DNA of 40,064 nt from Phycisphaerae bacterium (GTDB taxonomy: Bacteria > Planctomycetota > Phycisphaerae > Tepidisphaerales > Tepidisphaeraceae). The notes beneath the pieces were generated by a model. That model was not told the DNA's origin, searched no databases, and saw only the letters and a list, made by a program, of their open reading frames with translations. Below are positions 7,897 to 17,635 of this stretch, piece after piece (position 1 is the stretch's first letter; each line of letters begins with the position of its first letter). The position numbers were made by a program, and so were the translations under genes. The stretch lies in assembly GCA_025936175.1 (NCBI GenBank), contig JAICTV010000022.1:1-40064 (forward strand). Reading direction: 5' to 3'.

Positions 7897-9273
7897 TCAC
7901 AATGACCCGCCTCGTCGAGCATCCTTGCCTCTGAGATACTTCAGCGCCGCCTCCAGCACCGGATCGGCTTTTTCAAAATCCGCCGGCTTGGTCTTGACGA
8001 TCGTGTCGGGCCGGACGCCGCGGCCTTCGAGGGCCGTGCCGTCGGGCAACTCATCTTCCCAGCTCGGCAGATAGACGGTCACGCCGTTGCCGAGCTGATG
8101 CTCGATCGGCCGCCCGGACGAGCCCTTGGTGACGTCGCCGATCAGCCGCGCCTTGGCGCCGTGCTTCATCATCAGGACGAACGATTCGGCGCTGCTGCCG
8201 ACCTTTGGGCCGATGAGCACCGCGACGGGCTTGGCGTAACGCTCCGCATTCGCGCGCGGCTCGACGGTCCGATCGAACGGCCCGCTCCACTTTCCGCCTT
8301 CCCGGATGCGATCCTTCGAATAGACCGCCGCCTTCTCGACGAATCGACCGGCGACCTGCGCCGCCGCGTCTTCGCCACCCCCGCCGTTGAAGCGGGCGTC
8401 GAGGATCAGCGCCTTGGTGTCCTTGAGCGTGTCGAGCGCCGCGTCGAAAGCGTCCGCCTGCTCCTTCGAGCAATCGGAGAAGCTGATGTAGCCGATGCCG
8501 TCATCGAACCGGCCGGTGATGACGCCGCCGACCTTCTCGGCGAAGTTCGGCACCGCCTGCTTGAGCGCGTTGAAGTCGAAGTTGGGTGAAGCGGAGTTGG
8601 CGCGGGTGCCGATGTGCACGTCGCCGGCTTCGACGGTGATGTGCGCATCCTCCGCCAGCCGAAGCAGGTGGGCGGTGAGGCGCATGAACTCGTTGGCCGT
8701 CTTGGCGCTCTCAAACTTCGCCCGCCGCTTTTCGATTTCCGCCGCCCAGCTGACGCGCTTGCGGTCGCGATAGCTGTAGTCCTCGTCGATCAACTTCGCC
8801 AGCGTCGCCAGCGCGTCCTTGTTCTGCTCCGGCGTGACGTCGCTTTTCGCGGGCTTCGCGCCTCCCGCCCGCGTCTTGAATTGAATCGGATACCACTCGG
8901 CGGATTCGCCGGTCTTGCCGCGGAAGTTCTTGAACGTGTCGCTGTTGATGCTCAGCGCGTAATCGTGGTCCGGCTTGAGCGTGACGGGGATGACGATGAC
9001 GCGATCGCTGGTCCACTTGATGCCGCCACCTCCCCCGCCCGCGATGTCGGGAAACCCATCCCCCCCGCCGACGATCGACCGCCCGCGCGGATCCATCGGC
9101 TGATCGAACTCGACGGTGATCTGCGCCGTCGCCGGATCGACGTCAATCTCACCATTGTCCGGCGAGGTGATCACCACCTTCGGCGCCCCCCCTATCCCCG
9201 CTACCGCCGCCGGCGCGAACGAGACGGCGAGCGACAGGGACGCGAGTGCAAGAGCAATGCAGCGCAGCGACAT
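7897..9273 (-). CDS. Secreted S41 family (C-terminal-processing-type) peptidase with N-terminal Ig-like domain
   Basis: 458 residues from ATG 9273, chosen over an upstream start at 9303 because GGAGG sits 8 nt before it and a signal peptide (LALASLSLAVSFAPAAVAG) follows at once. Residues about 30-135 look like a bacterial Ig-like domain (Big_5 type: PKVVITSPDNGEIDVDPA, EFDQPMDP, ALSINSDTFKNFRGK), interrupted by a Gly-rich loop. The S41 core follows: beta-hairpin GIGYISFSDC, LDARFNGGG, the nucleophile region GPKVGSSAESF (Ser360 by alignment to E. coli Tsp S430) and the general-base lysine in VTKGSSG (Lys383), 23 residues apart as expected. No PDZ domain is evident, so it is nearer to the tricorn/IRBP-like S41 group than to CtpA. 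Substrate unknown. Confidence 0.85.
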   Translation of the reverse strand: MSLRCIALALASLSLAVSFAPAAVAGIGGAPKVVITSPDNGEIDVDPATAQITVEFDQPMDPRGRSIVGGGDGFPDIAGGGGGGIKWTSDRVIVIPVTLKPDHDYALSINSDTFKNFRGKTGESAEWYPIQFKTRAGGAKPAKSDVTPEQNKDALATLAKLIDEDYSYRDRKRVSWAAEIEKRRAKFESAKTANEFMRLTAHLLRLAEDAHITVEAGDVHIGTRANSASPNFDFNALKQAVPNFAEKVGGVITGRFDDGIGYISFSDCSKEQADAFDAALDTLKDTKALILDARFNGGGGEDAAAQVAGRFVEKAAVYSKDRIREGGKWSGPFDRTVEPRANAERYAKPVAVLIGPKVGSSAESFVLMMKHGAKARLIGDVTKGSSGRPIEHQLGNGVTVYLPSWEDELPDGTALEGRGVRPDTIVKTKPADFEKADPVLEAALKYLRGKDARRGGSL

Positions 9274-9787
9274 GAGAGAACCTCCCGTGAGCGAACCGCC
9301 CAAGACATCGCCGGCGCCGGATGCTCCGGGACACGTCGAGGGCTACCGATGACCCGATGCGCGCGACGGGCCGTGCCCGTGCCTTAGCGGAACGAAGCGG
9401 AGCGTTCCGGACAGTCGTCAGGCGTCGCGGCGCGCTGCCGCTGAGAGTTGAACTACAGAGACCAACGAGAACACTTGGATTTAGCCACAGACGGGGCACG
9501 GATTCACACAGATAAAGAAGCGCGCGGGACGCGCGCGGCGCGGTGAGGGATGGCGGGGAGCGGGAGCCGCCGAGCGCTCGTTTGGACGGTTGTCGGCCCG
9601 CTTCTCGGACTTAACGTCGTTCAGTTGTTCGCTCCCCTTTGCTCCCCTAGCCCCCGCGTCGCGCGTGGATTACACTGACGCGCTCGTCGGCGCGCCGCCT
9701 GCGGCCGCGCGGCTCGTGATGTTCGTCATGTTCGTTAACTGCCGCATGGATCGGCATCTGCGCGTGCGCATCGGAGGCGAAACGCCT
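9274..9787. other. 514-bp divergent intergenic region
   Basis: It lies between the S41 peptidase (minus) and a lipoprotein gene (plus), so both promoters should lie here. No credible coding sequence: the reading frames have no recognisable start or family content. A small perfect inverted repeat CGGAACG-N8-CGTTCCG occurs at 9388-9409. Around 9480-9520 there is a purine-rich stretch (TTAGCCACAGACGGGGCACG onward) that looks like a scrap of a dispersed intergenic repeat. I could not identify promoter hexamers. Confidence 0.5.
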
Positions 9788-10420
9788 GTGTCTCATCGTC
9801 CGCGTCTTTGGCCCGCTTTGTTGCTCGGCCTCATCTGCTCGACGCTTTCAAGTTGCGCCACCATCCGCGTCACTGATCCGCCGCGCAGCGCGACCGAGCA
9901 GTTCCTGATGTCCGAGGCGACGCGCAAGGCGGTCGAGCAGCTCTCCGCCGAGGCGCTGCGCGACCGCGAGGTCTTCGTCGACACGTCCTACGTCATTTCA
10001 TCCGCCTACCCGACGCCGGAAAACCTTTTCTACATCGGCGAGATTCGCAACAAGCTGCTGCTGGGCGGCGTGCGGCTGGTGGACAAGCGCGAGAAGGCGA
10101 AGATCATCCTGGAAGTGCGTACCGGGGGGATCGGGAATGACCGGCTGGAGTTCCTGATCGGCATCCCGGCGCTTTACATCTCGGGATATCTGTCGCAGAC
10201 GCCGTCGAACACGCCCATCGTCACGCCGGATTTTGCGATCGTGAAGCAGACCAAGCAGATGGGCTTCGCCAGCGCCGCGTTCGTCGCCTACTGGGCGGAC
10301 ACGGGCGAGCTGGTCGCCAGCTCCGGACCGTTCGTCGGGCGCACGCTGCGGGAAGACTGGTGGTTCTTCGGCTTCGGCCCAAGGACGATCTCGGATATTC
10401 CGCCGGGGCAGAAGCCGTGA
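9788..10420 (+). CDS. Small lipoprotein, DUF6655-like
   Basis: 210 residues from the GTG at 9788. That start is preferred over ATG 9746 and the longer frame from 9590, because GGAGG lies 10 nt upstream and the resulting N-terminus is a clean lipoprotein signal (SHRPRLWPALLLGLICSTLSSC) with the lipidated Cys about residue 22. The mature protein begins ATIRVTDPPRSATEQFLMSE. It contains QLSAEALRDREVFVDTSYV, a helical IGEIRNKLLLGGVRLVDKRE and KIILEVRTGGIGNDR, and ends near GPRTISDIPP. This resembles planctomycete DUF6655 proteins, recalled with moderate confidence; the function of that family is unknown. It may share a transcript with the AsmA-like gene, separated by a hairpin. Confidence 0.75.
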   Translation: MSHRPRLWPALLLGLICSTLSSCATIRVTDPPRSATEQFLMSEATRKAVEQLSAEALRDREVFVDTSYVISSAYPTPENLFYIGEIRNKLLLGGVRLVDKREKAKIILEVRTGGIGNDRLEFLIGIPALYISGYLSQTPSNTPIVTPDFAIVKQTKQMGFASAAFVAYWADTGELVASSGPFVGRTLREDWWFFGFGPRTISDIPPGQKP

Positions 10421-10434
10421 TTGTTCAGGATTGA

Positions 10435-10522
10435 GTGATTGAGCCATCGGGTCATTGAGTCATTGCTGAAACGATGAACACGTTTGATTTTCAATGACTC
10501 TATGACCCGATGACTCAATCAC
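10435..10522. repeat. Intergenic hairpin, GTGATTGAG family
   Basis: Left arm 10435-10465 pairs with right arm 10492-10522 at 29 of 31 positions; the loop is 26 nt. The arm contains short internal repeats of ATTGAGT/ATTGAGC type. It fills most of the 112-bp gap between two plus-strand genes, ending 10 bp before the AsmA-like ATG. No U-tract follows, so it is not a standard intrinsic terminator. Confidence 0.85.
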
Positions 10523-10532
10523 CAATTCGCGC

Positions 10533-13500
10533 ATGCGTCGTCTCCGCAAAATCCTCCTCTACGCCGTCGTCGTGATCCTCGCGATCGCGCTGGCGATTCA
10601 GCTGGCGCTGTGGACGGATTTCCCCCGGCGGATGGTGCTGTCCGCCGTGCAGCAGAAGCTCGGGCTGCGCGTCGAGGCGAGCAGCCTCTCCACCGGGTGG
10701 TTCGGCTCGACCACGCTGCGGGATGTGAAGCTCTCGCTGCCGCTGGCGGACGCGTCGTTCCTCGACATGCCGCGGATGGAAGTGCAGCACAACTGGCTGC
10801 TGCCGCTGATCGTCACGCGCGACTTCGAGCTGCGCGGCATCCTGCTCGATCATCCCAACCTCGTCGTACGCCGCGACAACCAGGGACGCTGGAACCTGCA
10901 GGACGTCGCCGAGCTGGTCGCGCGCGCCGGCGGCGGGACGACCGATCCGACGGAGAAGAAAAAGCCGCTGACGCTCCCCCGCCTTCGCCTGGTGGACGGC
11001 ACGATCGTCGTCATGGAAGCCGACGGCCGGCGCGCGAAGATCGAGCCGCTGACGGTCAAGGGTGATCCCGAAGGCTCGATCATCTATCGCTACGACATCA
11101 ACGTCCCCAAGCGTCTCAAAGCCGTCGGCGAAGTCGCGCCGCGCGAGAACTTCAAGCACCAGCTTCAGTTCTTCATCGAGCCCGGCGACTGGATTTCGCC
11201 GTGGGTCGTCGATGCGCCCAAGCCGCTGCGGATCAACGGCGACTGGTCGGGCGTGATCAACGACGGCAAGCTCGTCGGCCGGCTCCTGCTTCAGGAGGCG
11301 CAAGTCGATGTGATCACGGCGAACGGCCGGGTCGCGGTGCAGACGGCGGGCGGCGGGCGATCGATCTTCAACCCGCAGAATCTTATCCTCACCAGCGCGA
11401 TCAAGTCCGTGCCGAAGGTCGAGATCGCCTCCGGCATGGTTCAGCTCAACGGCCCGAACGTGGCAGTGGAACGGCTTCGCGTGTCGGCGATGGGCGGGCA
11501 GGTACAGCTCGACGGCAGCGGCGACCTCGCCGCCAAAACCGCTGAGCTCAACGGCCTGTGGCAGGAGCTAGCCGCCGGCGGAGACATCCATCACGGCGGA
11601 AGCCTGCACCTCACTGTCGCGTCACCGTTCCCAGGACGCCCGACGGTGACCGCCGAGATCGCCACGCGCGGCCGCATGCCCACGCGCGCGTGGGACGGGC
11701 AGATCAACATCCAAGGCAGCGGGCGCGCGTGGTCCGAGATGGACTGGCTCCTCTCCTTCCCGCGCATCGCGCTCACGGGCAAATCGGTGCCGCTGGAAGC
11801 GGAAAACGTCTCGGCGAAGATCAGCAACCGCGGACCGCTCATCACGCTGAGCGACCTGCAGTGCCCGGCGGCGGACCGGCTCGTCAGCCGCGGCGAATAC
11901 AACCTCGCCGACAAGACGTGGCTGCTCCGCATCCGCGGCGGCGGGACGCTCAAGCAAGGCGCGGCGCCGACGCCGTTCGATTTCAACCTCGACACGCTCG
12001 GCAACCCGCAGCGCGTCCATCTCAACGAGCTGTTCGTCCACGCCAAGGGCATCGAGCTGCGCAGCAACGGCGATTACGTTCTCGGCGTGCCGGAGCCGGT
12101 CTCGCTGTCGCTCTACCTCACGCACGTGCCGAGCGATGTGATCCCTGAAGAGGAGCTTCCGATCCAGGGCAAGCTGCTGTGCGAAGGTCACGTGCGCGGG
12201 ACGATGTTTCCGCGGCAGCTCGTCGGCACCGGCACGGTGCACAGCGAGAAGCTCGTCGTCAAGGGCCGATCCTTCGGCGACATCCACGGCGTCGTCGATG
12301 CGCACATCGGCGAGGAGAACGCCGACTTCCGCTTTCACGAGCTGACACTGCTCGGCGCCCAATGGTCCGTCGTCGGCGTCTGGCCCTATGACGCCAAAGA
12401 CAAGATGGCGGACGGCGAAGTGTTCCGGGTCGGCGTAGACGTCGATCATCTCTCGCTCGCCGACGCGTCGACCCTTTTCAAAGTCGAAGGCGTCTCCGGG
12501 AGCTTGAGCGGGAAGTGGACGATCGACCTGACCAAGGCAAGGCGCAATCAGCTCGCGATTCGCGGCTCATTCCATGCCACCGACGTCGCCGCGAAGGATT
12601 TCACCGCCGACGAAGCGACCGGCGAGATGCTGCTCCGCAACGGTCAGCTCCGCATTGATCCGATCAAGCTGCGCAAAGGCGATAAAGGACAAGCGACCGC
12701 CTCGATCGAAACAACGCTGGCGGACCTGCAGAATGCGGGCGTGCTGGTGAACGTCGAGGCCTGGCCGGTGCAGCTCAGCGCGACAGGCTCGGCGGCGGTC
12801 TGGGCGGAGGCGAACCTGGCGCTCGACACGGCCGCCAAGAGCGCAACCGGTCCGATCAAGGCTCGGGCGCTGTTCGCCACGACGCGTCCCATCGGGGAAG
12901 CCGACATCGAGGGGCGCCTCGACGGCCGCGTCGCGGCCCTCGAGAAGATCGACGTCTCCGCCGCCGGCGGCAGCGCGCACGGACACGCCGGCATCGACGC
13001 CGATCATCCCGACCGCAGTAACGCAATCCTGAGCTGGAGCGGAATGACAGGGGAGCGGCTGGGCGACCTGGTTCCGGCACTCAACGGCCTGCACGGCGCG
13101 TACGACGGCGCGCTCACGCTCGATCCCGCGACCGATCCCCGCGCGCTCGCCCCGCTGCGCCTGCGCGTGCAGCTCACGCCCGCCGAAGACGCCGGTTTCC
13201 GAACCGTCGCCATCCGCCCGAGCAAGTTGAGCGCCTTTCTCGATCTCGGCTCGAACTTCGCGCTTCAGCGGATCGTGCTCGACGAACTGCCCAGCGAAGA
13301 CCGCGAGGAGCGCCAGCGCGAAGCCGATCTCGATGCAAAAAAGATCCCGGCGTCGCAGCGGCCGGTCGGGTGGAACGACATCCGCGTCGCCGACGGGCGC
13401 ATCCGCCTCTGGGCCCGCCGGGCCAAGCACGCCGGCGGCACCGAGCAGACGCACATCATCGCCGACCTTTCCGAGCTCAACCTCGACCAGATGGTCCGCG

Positions 13501-14057
13501 CGTTCCGGACGAAGGAACGGTCCGAGCCGATGCCCGCACGCGTCGGGGGTGAATTAATCTTCCACGGCGAAGCGGGCAACCGCGACACGATCCTCGGCAG
13601 CGGTCACATCACGCTTGCGCGGTCGGACCTGGGGAACCTCGACGCGCTGGCCCTGCTGTACAACATCATGTCGCTGGGCGGCGCCCCGAAGGAGCCCAAC
13701 GGAACGGGGACGCTCGACCTGTCGCTGCAGAACTCAAACCTCTCGCTGGATCGCGCGCATTACTTCAACCGCGGCGCCGAGGTCTGGTCGTCAGGCGTAA
13801 CGGTCCGCAACATCTGGAACGTCCCCAACAGCCCGATCGAGGGCTACGTCGTCGGCAGCGCTCGGCCGCTGAGCGCGCTGAAGCTTCCGTTCGTCGCGGA
13901 TGTGGATCAGATTCTCGCGGTGCTGCAGTCGAGCCTGAGCGCGGTCAAGATCGAGGGCACGGTTGGAGAACCGAAAGTGACGCAATCAACGTTCGCGGAC
14001 GTCGGCGCGGGACTGAAGCAGTTCCTCACCGGTCAGGTAAACGAGACGCGGAAATGA
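10533..14057 (+). CDS. AsmA-like / intermembrane lipid-transfer-type protein
   Basis: 1174 residues. One N-terminal membrane helix (LLYAVVVILAIALAIQLALW, residues 9-28) is followed by a very long periplasmic region predicted to be beta-rich, with the AsmA N-terminal pattern: LGLRVEASSLSTGWFGSTTL, LRGILLDHPNLVVRRDNQGR and NLQDV near residue 125. The C-terminal part (about 1010-1174) has the AsmA-C/TamB-like signature: GELIFHGEAGNRDTILGSGH, ALALLYNIMSLGG, and a final KIEGTVGEPKVTQ. Proteins of this superfamily span the periplasm and move phospholipids or help outer-membrane biogenesis. There is no obvious ribosome site before ATG 10533, and a 31-bp-arm hairpin ends 10 bp upstream. Superfamily assignment is good; the exact subfamily (AsmA, YhdP, DUF748) is uncertain. 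Confidence 0.8.
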   Translation: MRRLRKILLYAVVVILAIALAIQLALWTDFPRRMVLSAVQQKLGLRVEASSLSTGWFGSTTLRDVKLSLPLADASFLDMPRMEVQHNWLLPLIVTRDFELRGILLDHPNLVVRRDNQGRWNLQDVAELVARAGGGTTDPTEKKKPLTLPRLRLVDGTIVVMEADGRRAKIEPLTVKGDPEGSIIYRYDINVPKRLKAVGEVAPRENFKHQLQFFIEPGDWISPWVVDAPKPLRINGDWSGVINDGKLVGRLLLQEAQVDVITANGRVAVQTAGGGRSIFNPQNLILTSAIKSVPKVEIASGMVQLNGPNVAVERLRVSAMGGQVQLDGSGDLAAKTAELNGLWQELAAGGDIHHGGSLHLTVASPFPGRPTVTAEIATRGRMPTRAWDGQINIQGSGRAWSEMDWLLSFPRIALTGKSVPLEAENVSAKISNRGPLITLSDLQCPAADRLVSRGEYNLADKTWLLRIRGGGTLKQGAAPTPFDFNLDTLGNPQRVHLNELFVHAKGIELRSNGDYVLGVPEPVSLSLYLTHVPSDVIPEEELPIQGKLLCEGHVRGTMFPRQLVGTGTVHSEKLVVKGRSFGDIHGVVDAHIGEENADFRFHELTLLGAQWSVVGVWPYDAKDKMADGEVFRVGVDVDHLSLADASTLFKVEGVSGSLSGKWTIDLTKARRNQLAIRGSFHATDVAAKDFTADEATGEMLLRNGQLRIDPIKLRKGDKGQATASIETTLADLQNAGVLVNVEAWPVQLSATGSAAVWAEANLALDTAAKSATGPIKARALFATTRPIGEADIEGRLDGRVAALEKIDVSAAGGSAHGHAGIDADHPDRSNAILSWSGMTGERLGDLVPALNGLHGAYDGALTLDPATDPRALAPLRLRVQLTPAEDAGFRTVAIRPSKLSAFLDLGSNFALQRIVLDELPSEDREERQREADLDAKKIPASQRPVGWNDIRVADGRIRLWARRAKHAGGTEQTHIIADLSELNLDQMVRAFRTKERSEPMPARVGGELIFHGEAGNRDTILGSGHITLARSDLGNLDALALLYNIMSLGGAPKEPNGTGTLDLSLQNSNLSLDRAHYFNRGAEVWSSGVTVRNIWNVPNSPIEGYVVGSARPLSALKLPFVADVDQILAVLQSSLSAVKIEGTVGEPKVTQSTFADVGAGLKQFLTGQVNETRK

Positions 14058-14120
14058 TCAAACGCGCGCGTTTCGTTCAAAGCCCGGGGAATGCGTCCGC
14101 GTTGACGGCGCGCATGCATG

Positions 14121-16985
14121 TCACCGCGCCGCGGTCAAGTCCTTGATCGCAGCTTCCAACCGTTTGAAGTTGATGGGTTTTGTGAGGTGCTCGTAGAACC
14201 CGGCTTCCTTGCTCTTCTTCACGTCCTCTTCCATACCGAAGCCGCTGAGCGCGATCCCTTTGATCGCGTGCTGCCGATCGAGCAATTCGCGCATCAGCTC
14301 CAGGCCGCTCCCGTCGGGCAGGCCGATGTCGCTGATGAGCAGGTCGAAGCGCGTTTGATCGGCCGCGGAGAGCGCGGCCTGGACGGAATCAGCGGTCTGC
14401 ACGTCGTAGCCGAGCCGCTCCAGCAGCCGCGCCATCGCTTTGTTGGTATCGGGATGATCATCGACCAGAAGGATGCGGACGTCGGGCGAAGCTCCCGCGG
14501 CGAGCGTCGGCGTCGCCGGCTGCTCGGGCTTGATTGTGACTTCGGCGGCGGTCGGCAGCAGTTCAAGCGTGAAGGTCGCGCCCGAGCCGGGCCCCGCGCT
14601 GTCGGCGGACAATTTTCCGCCGTGCAGATCGATCAACGCCTTGCTGATCGCCAGCCCCAGCCCCAGCCCGCCGAACTGCCGCGTCACGGAACGGTCCGCC
14701 TGCTCGAACGCGTCGAAGATCCGCCCCAGCGCCTGCGGCTCGATCCCGATGCCGGTGTCCCGCACCTGCACCATCAGGCTCCCGCGCGGATCGTCGAAGG
14801 AGTGGATGGTGATCCGCCCGCCGGCCGGCGTGAACTTGATCGCGTTCTTGATCAGGTTCCAGAACACCTGCTGCAGCCGCGCCGCGTCGCCGCGAACGTG
14901 ATGCCGCGCGGCGCACAGGTCAACGACGAGTTGCAGCCGCTTGCTCATCAGTTCCACGCTGCAGATCTGCACGGCGTTCTCGATTGCCGCGTGAAGATCG
15001 ACGGTGTCGAAGTTGAGCTGAAGCTTCCCCTTGCTGATGCGCGTCAGATCGAGCAGGTCGTCGATCAGCCGCGCCTCCAGCTCGACGTTGCGCCGGATGA
15101 CGGCCAACCCATCGTGCACTTCGCTCGAAAGCGACGGCTCCATCTCCAGCGATTGCACCATCGTCAGCACGGGCATGAGCGGCGTGCGCAGCTCGTGGCT
15201 GAGGACCGCGAGGAACTGGTCCTTGGCGACGTTCGCCGCCTCGGCGGCTTCCTTCGCCTGCCGCAGCGTGCGCTCGCGCTCCTTCTGCTCGGTCACGTCG
15301 ACGGTGATGCCGTCGAAGCGGACCGGCTTGCCGGTGGCGTCATCGAAGAAGGTGCGGCCGATCGCGCGGATCCATTTCATCTCGCCGCCCGAGCCGACCG
15401 TGCGATAAACGATGTCGTACGGACGCTTTTCCTCGATCGCGCGATCGATCGCCTTTCGCGTCGGCTCGCGATCGTCCGGATGGAGAAGGCGATAGAAGTC
15501 ATCGATCATCACCCGCGCATCGTGCCGCAAGTGGAAATGCTCTTTGCACTTGTCGTTCCACTGCAGCTCGCCGAACGGCAGGTCGCAGTACCACATGCCC
15601 AGCTCCGACGCGTCGAGCACAAGGTCCATGCGCTCGCGGCTGATGCGCAGCGCTTCCTCGGCGACTTTGGCGTCGTGGATGTCGGTGAGCGTGCCGAACC
15701 ACTTGATGATCTTCCCGGCCTCATCCCGCATCGCCACCGCCCGGCCCAGGTGCCAGCGATAGGACGTGTCAGACGCGCGGCGGAGACGGACTTCGATCTC
15801 GAACACATCGCGTTTCGGATCCGCGATCACCTCCCGCCACAGCGTCTCGCATCGGGCCGCGTCGGCCGGTTCCATCACCTCTTGCCAGCCCCACCCGACG
15901 GAAGCATCCAAAGACAGACCGGTGTACTGAGTCCAGCGCTGGTTGTAGTAATCGAGTGCGCCGTCGGCGTCGGCGGTCCACATGATCTGCGGGACGGATT
16001 CGGCGAGGAAGCGGTACTGCTGCTCGCGGCGCTTGATGGCTTCGTACAGCCGCGCGTTGTCGATCGCCACCGAAGCCTGCGCCGCGATGCCCGACAGCAC
16101 CTGTTCGTCTTCCGCCGTGAACACGCCCACCCGCTCGTGCCCGAAGAACAATCCGCCCAGAACTTCGCCCGAGCGCGAGACGACCGGCGCGGCGATGTAG
16201 CTGCGCACGGGCAGATGTCCCGGCGGCTTGCCGTGGTACGGCGCGTTCCTGCCGTAGCGCGGATCGGCGGTCACGTCGTCCAGGCGAACGATTCCTTCGC
16301 CGTTAAAGGTCGGCGCGAACACGGCGGTGTTGCGGGGCATCGGGAACTTCGCGAACTTCTCGCGCGGCATCCCGGACAGCGTGTACAGCATGTACGATTC
16401 ACCGCGATCGTTGACGACGTTGTAGAAGAACGCGCCGAACTGCGCGCGGATCAGCGCCGTCGCCTCGTCGGTGACCATCTGCACGAGCTTCGAGAGGTCG
16501 CGTTCCTCGGCCAGCTTCCCGCCGATGCGGTAGAGTGTCTCCGCCAGACGTTTCTGCCTTACCACCTCGTCGGTCGCGTCGCGCGCCATCCCCTCAGCCC
16601 GCGCCACGCGAACCGCGCCGCGAACGCTGGCCGCGAGATGTTCGAGTGAGACCGTCGACTTCGACAGGTAATCGCTGGCACCCGCCTTCATCAGATCGAC
16701 GGCGAGCTGCTCGCTCCCCTGCCCGGTCATGACGACGATCGGCACGCCGACGCCTGCCCGGCGGAGGGTGCGCAGGACACTGAGCCCGTCGCGGTCCGGC
16801 AAACGGTGGTCGAGCAGGATGCAATCGAATTGGCGGGTCTTGAGCACTGATTCGGCTTCGCGCGCGTCGACCGCCTCGACGACTTCGCGCGCCACGCCCC
16901 CGGCACGCAGAGCGCGCTTCACCGCCATGCGGTCTACTTCGTCATCGTCGATGACGAGGATGTCGAACTGCTCTGCCGCGGTCAT
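14121..16985 (-). CDS. Hybrid sensor histidine kinase REC-GAF-PAS-PAS-HisKA-HATPase-REC
   Basis: 954 residues with no membrane segments, so cytoplasmic. First receiver residues 8-125: DDD cluster at 13-15, phospho-acceptor D59, Lys109. GAF about 150-315 ([33 protein letters not shown]). PAS/PAC 325-445 ([31 protein letters not shown]) and a second PAS 450-570. HisKA with H597 in [13 protein letters not shown]. HATPase 700-812 with N-box [11 protein letters not shown]1 DTGIGI and G2 [10 protein letters not shown]. Second receiver 835-952 with D842/D843, D886 and K937. All catalytic residues are present. Starting with a receiver suggests it takes phosphoryl input from another kinase before its own sensing. 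It stands alone, convergent with the AsmA-like gene; no cognate output regulator is adjacent. Confidence 0.93.
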   Translation of the reverse strand: MTAAEQFDILVIDDDEVDRMAVKRALRAGGVAREVVEAVDAREAESVLKTRQFDCILLDHRLPDRDGLSVLRTLRRAGVGVPIVVMTGQGSEQLAVDLMKAGASDYLSKSTVSLEHLAASVRGAVRVARAEGMARDATDEVVRQKRLAETLYRIGGKLAEERDLSKLVQMVTDEATALIRAQFGAFFYNVVNDRGESYMLYTLSGMPREKFAKFPMPRNTAVFAPTFNGEGIVRLDDVTADPRYGRNAPYHGKPPGHLPVRSYIAAPVVSRSGEVLGGLFFGHERVGVFTAEDEQVLSGIAAQASVAIDNARLYEAIKRREQQYRFLAESVPQIMWTADADGALDYYNQRWTQYTGLSLDASVGWGWQEVMEPADAARCETLWREVIADPKRDVFEIEVRLRRASDTSYRWHLGRAVAMRDEAGKIIKWFGTLTDIHDAKVAEEALRISRERMDLVLDASELGMWYCDLPFGELQWNDKCKEHFHLRHDARVMIDDFYRLLHPDDREPTRKAIDRAIEEKRPYDIVYRTVGSGGEMKWIRAIGRTFFDDATGKPVRFDGITVDVTEQKERERTLRQAKEAAEAANVAKDQFLAVLSHELRTPLMPVLTMVQSLEMEPSLSSEVHDGLAVIRRNVELEARLIDDLLDLTRISKGKLQLNFDTVDLHAAIENAVQICSVELMSKRLQLVVDLCAARHHVRGDAARLQQVFWNLIKNAIKFTPAGGRITIHSFDDPRGSLMVQVRDTGIGIEPQALGRIFDAFEQADRSVTRQFGGLGLGLAISKALIDLHGGKLSADSAGPGSGATFTLELLPTAAEVTIKPEQPATPTLAAGASPDVRILLVDDHPDTNKAMARLLERLGYDVQTADSVQAALSAADQTRFDLLISDIGLPDGSGLELMRELLDRQHAIKGIALSGFGMEEDVKKSKEAGFYEHLTKPINFKRLEAAIKDLTAAR

Positions 16986-17040
16986 CGCATAACCCGTTTC
17001 GCGCTACCCGGCCCCCGGGTCGCCGCTGCTGCGTTCAACC

Positions 17041-17361
17041 TCAGCCCAGCTCCCTCCCCGTCCAATACTTGTCCACCGTCGCCATCATCCCGATGCATGC
17101 CGCCGGCGTCATCGGCTCGAGGCTATCGCCGGCGGCGTTGCGCTTGCTGGGTTCGACCTTGTCGCGCTCCTCGTCGCTGGTGGTGAGCACGATGACCGTC
17201 GTCGGCGCATTCACGCGCTCAGCCCCATTTCGTCGCACGTGTTTCGCCCGGGCGAAGATGACATTCGCGCCGTCGCCGCGCGATTCCACGCGGATCGTGC
17301 CGCCCTCGACAATCCTCTTCACCACGGACAGGCCCCCCGTCGGCACCGGCGCGATCGGTCA
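17041..17361 (-). pseudogene. Remnant of a histidine kinase tail joined to an Rcp1-type receiver tail
   Basis: One reverse frame reads PTGGLSVVKRIVEGGTIRVE near 17346, which matches the G2 box and last strands of a HATPase domain but lacks the usual GLGLAI and has a codon deletion around ERHGG. About 25 residues later the same frame reads TTVIVLTTSDEERDKVE and ends MMATVDKYWTGRELG. That is the beta-4 to C-terminal half of an Rcp1-type receiver, whose usual KPV motif is eroded to LEP. The catalytic parts of both proteins are missing, and a stop codon at 17359-17361 closes the frame upstream. I interpret it as a decayed kinase-regulator pair fused by deletion. A short functional protein is unlikely. 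Confidence 0.6.
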
Positions 17362-17635
17362 CCGCGAGGTGGTTTGCAAGCGACGAGAGGATCCGCCGGT
17401 TCAGCGCCGGTTTGCGGACAAGGTATTTTCGCTTCATCGTCGGCGGCATATGCGGAGACAGTAGCCGCTCCTTGCGCACGCGATGATTCGTTCGTCAAAC
17501 CGGGCGGGCGTCGCTTGGGGGAACGCGCAATAGTCCAAGCAGCGATTATGAAACCTGGGCCGCGTTTGTGCCTACCCCCAATCTGACGCGAATGCCCCGA
17601 CGTAACCCTTGTAGAATCGAATATTTACGCGTCGG

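Noticed and set aside
9480-9520. Fragment (TTAGCCACAGACGGGGCACG onward) resembling a dispersed intergenic repeat, with a loosely similar piece near 23890
   Set aside because: The two pieces share only short words and neither has inverted ends, so I could not support a repeat call.
14060-14073. Perfect 14-bp palindrome AAACGCGCGCGTTT in the convergent gap after the AsmA-like gene
   Set aside because: It has no loop and no U-tract and is too short to call a terminator or binding site; chance is plausible in CG-rich DNA.
14118-16649. 843-codon open frame antisense to the hybrid kinase
   Set aside because: It mirrors the third-position GC bias of the kinase gene; the translation has no recognisable domain, and the kinase on the other strand is certain.
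17219-17586. Short open frames on both strands around the kinase/receiver remnant
   Set aside because: They overlap each other and the remnant and have no ribosome sites or family content.
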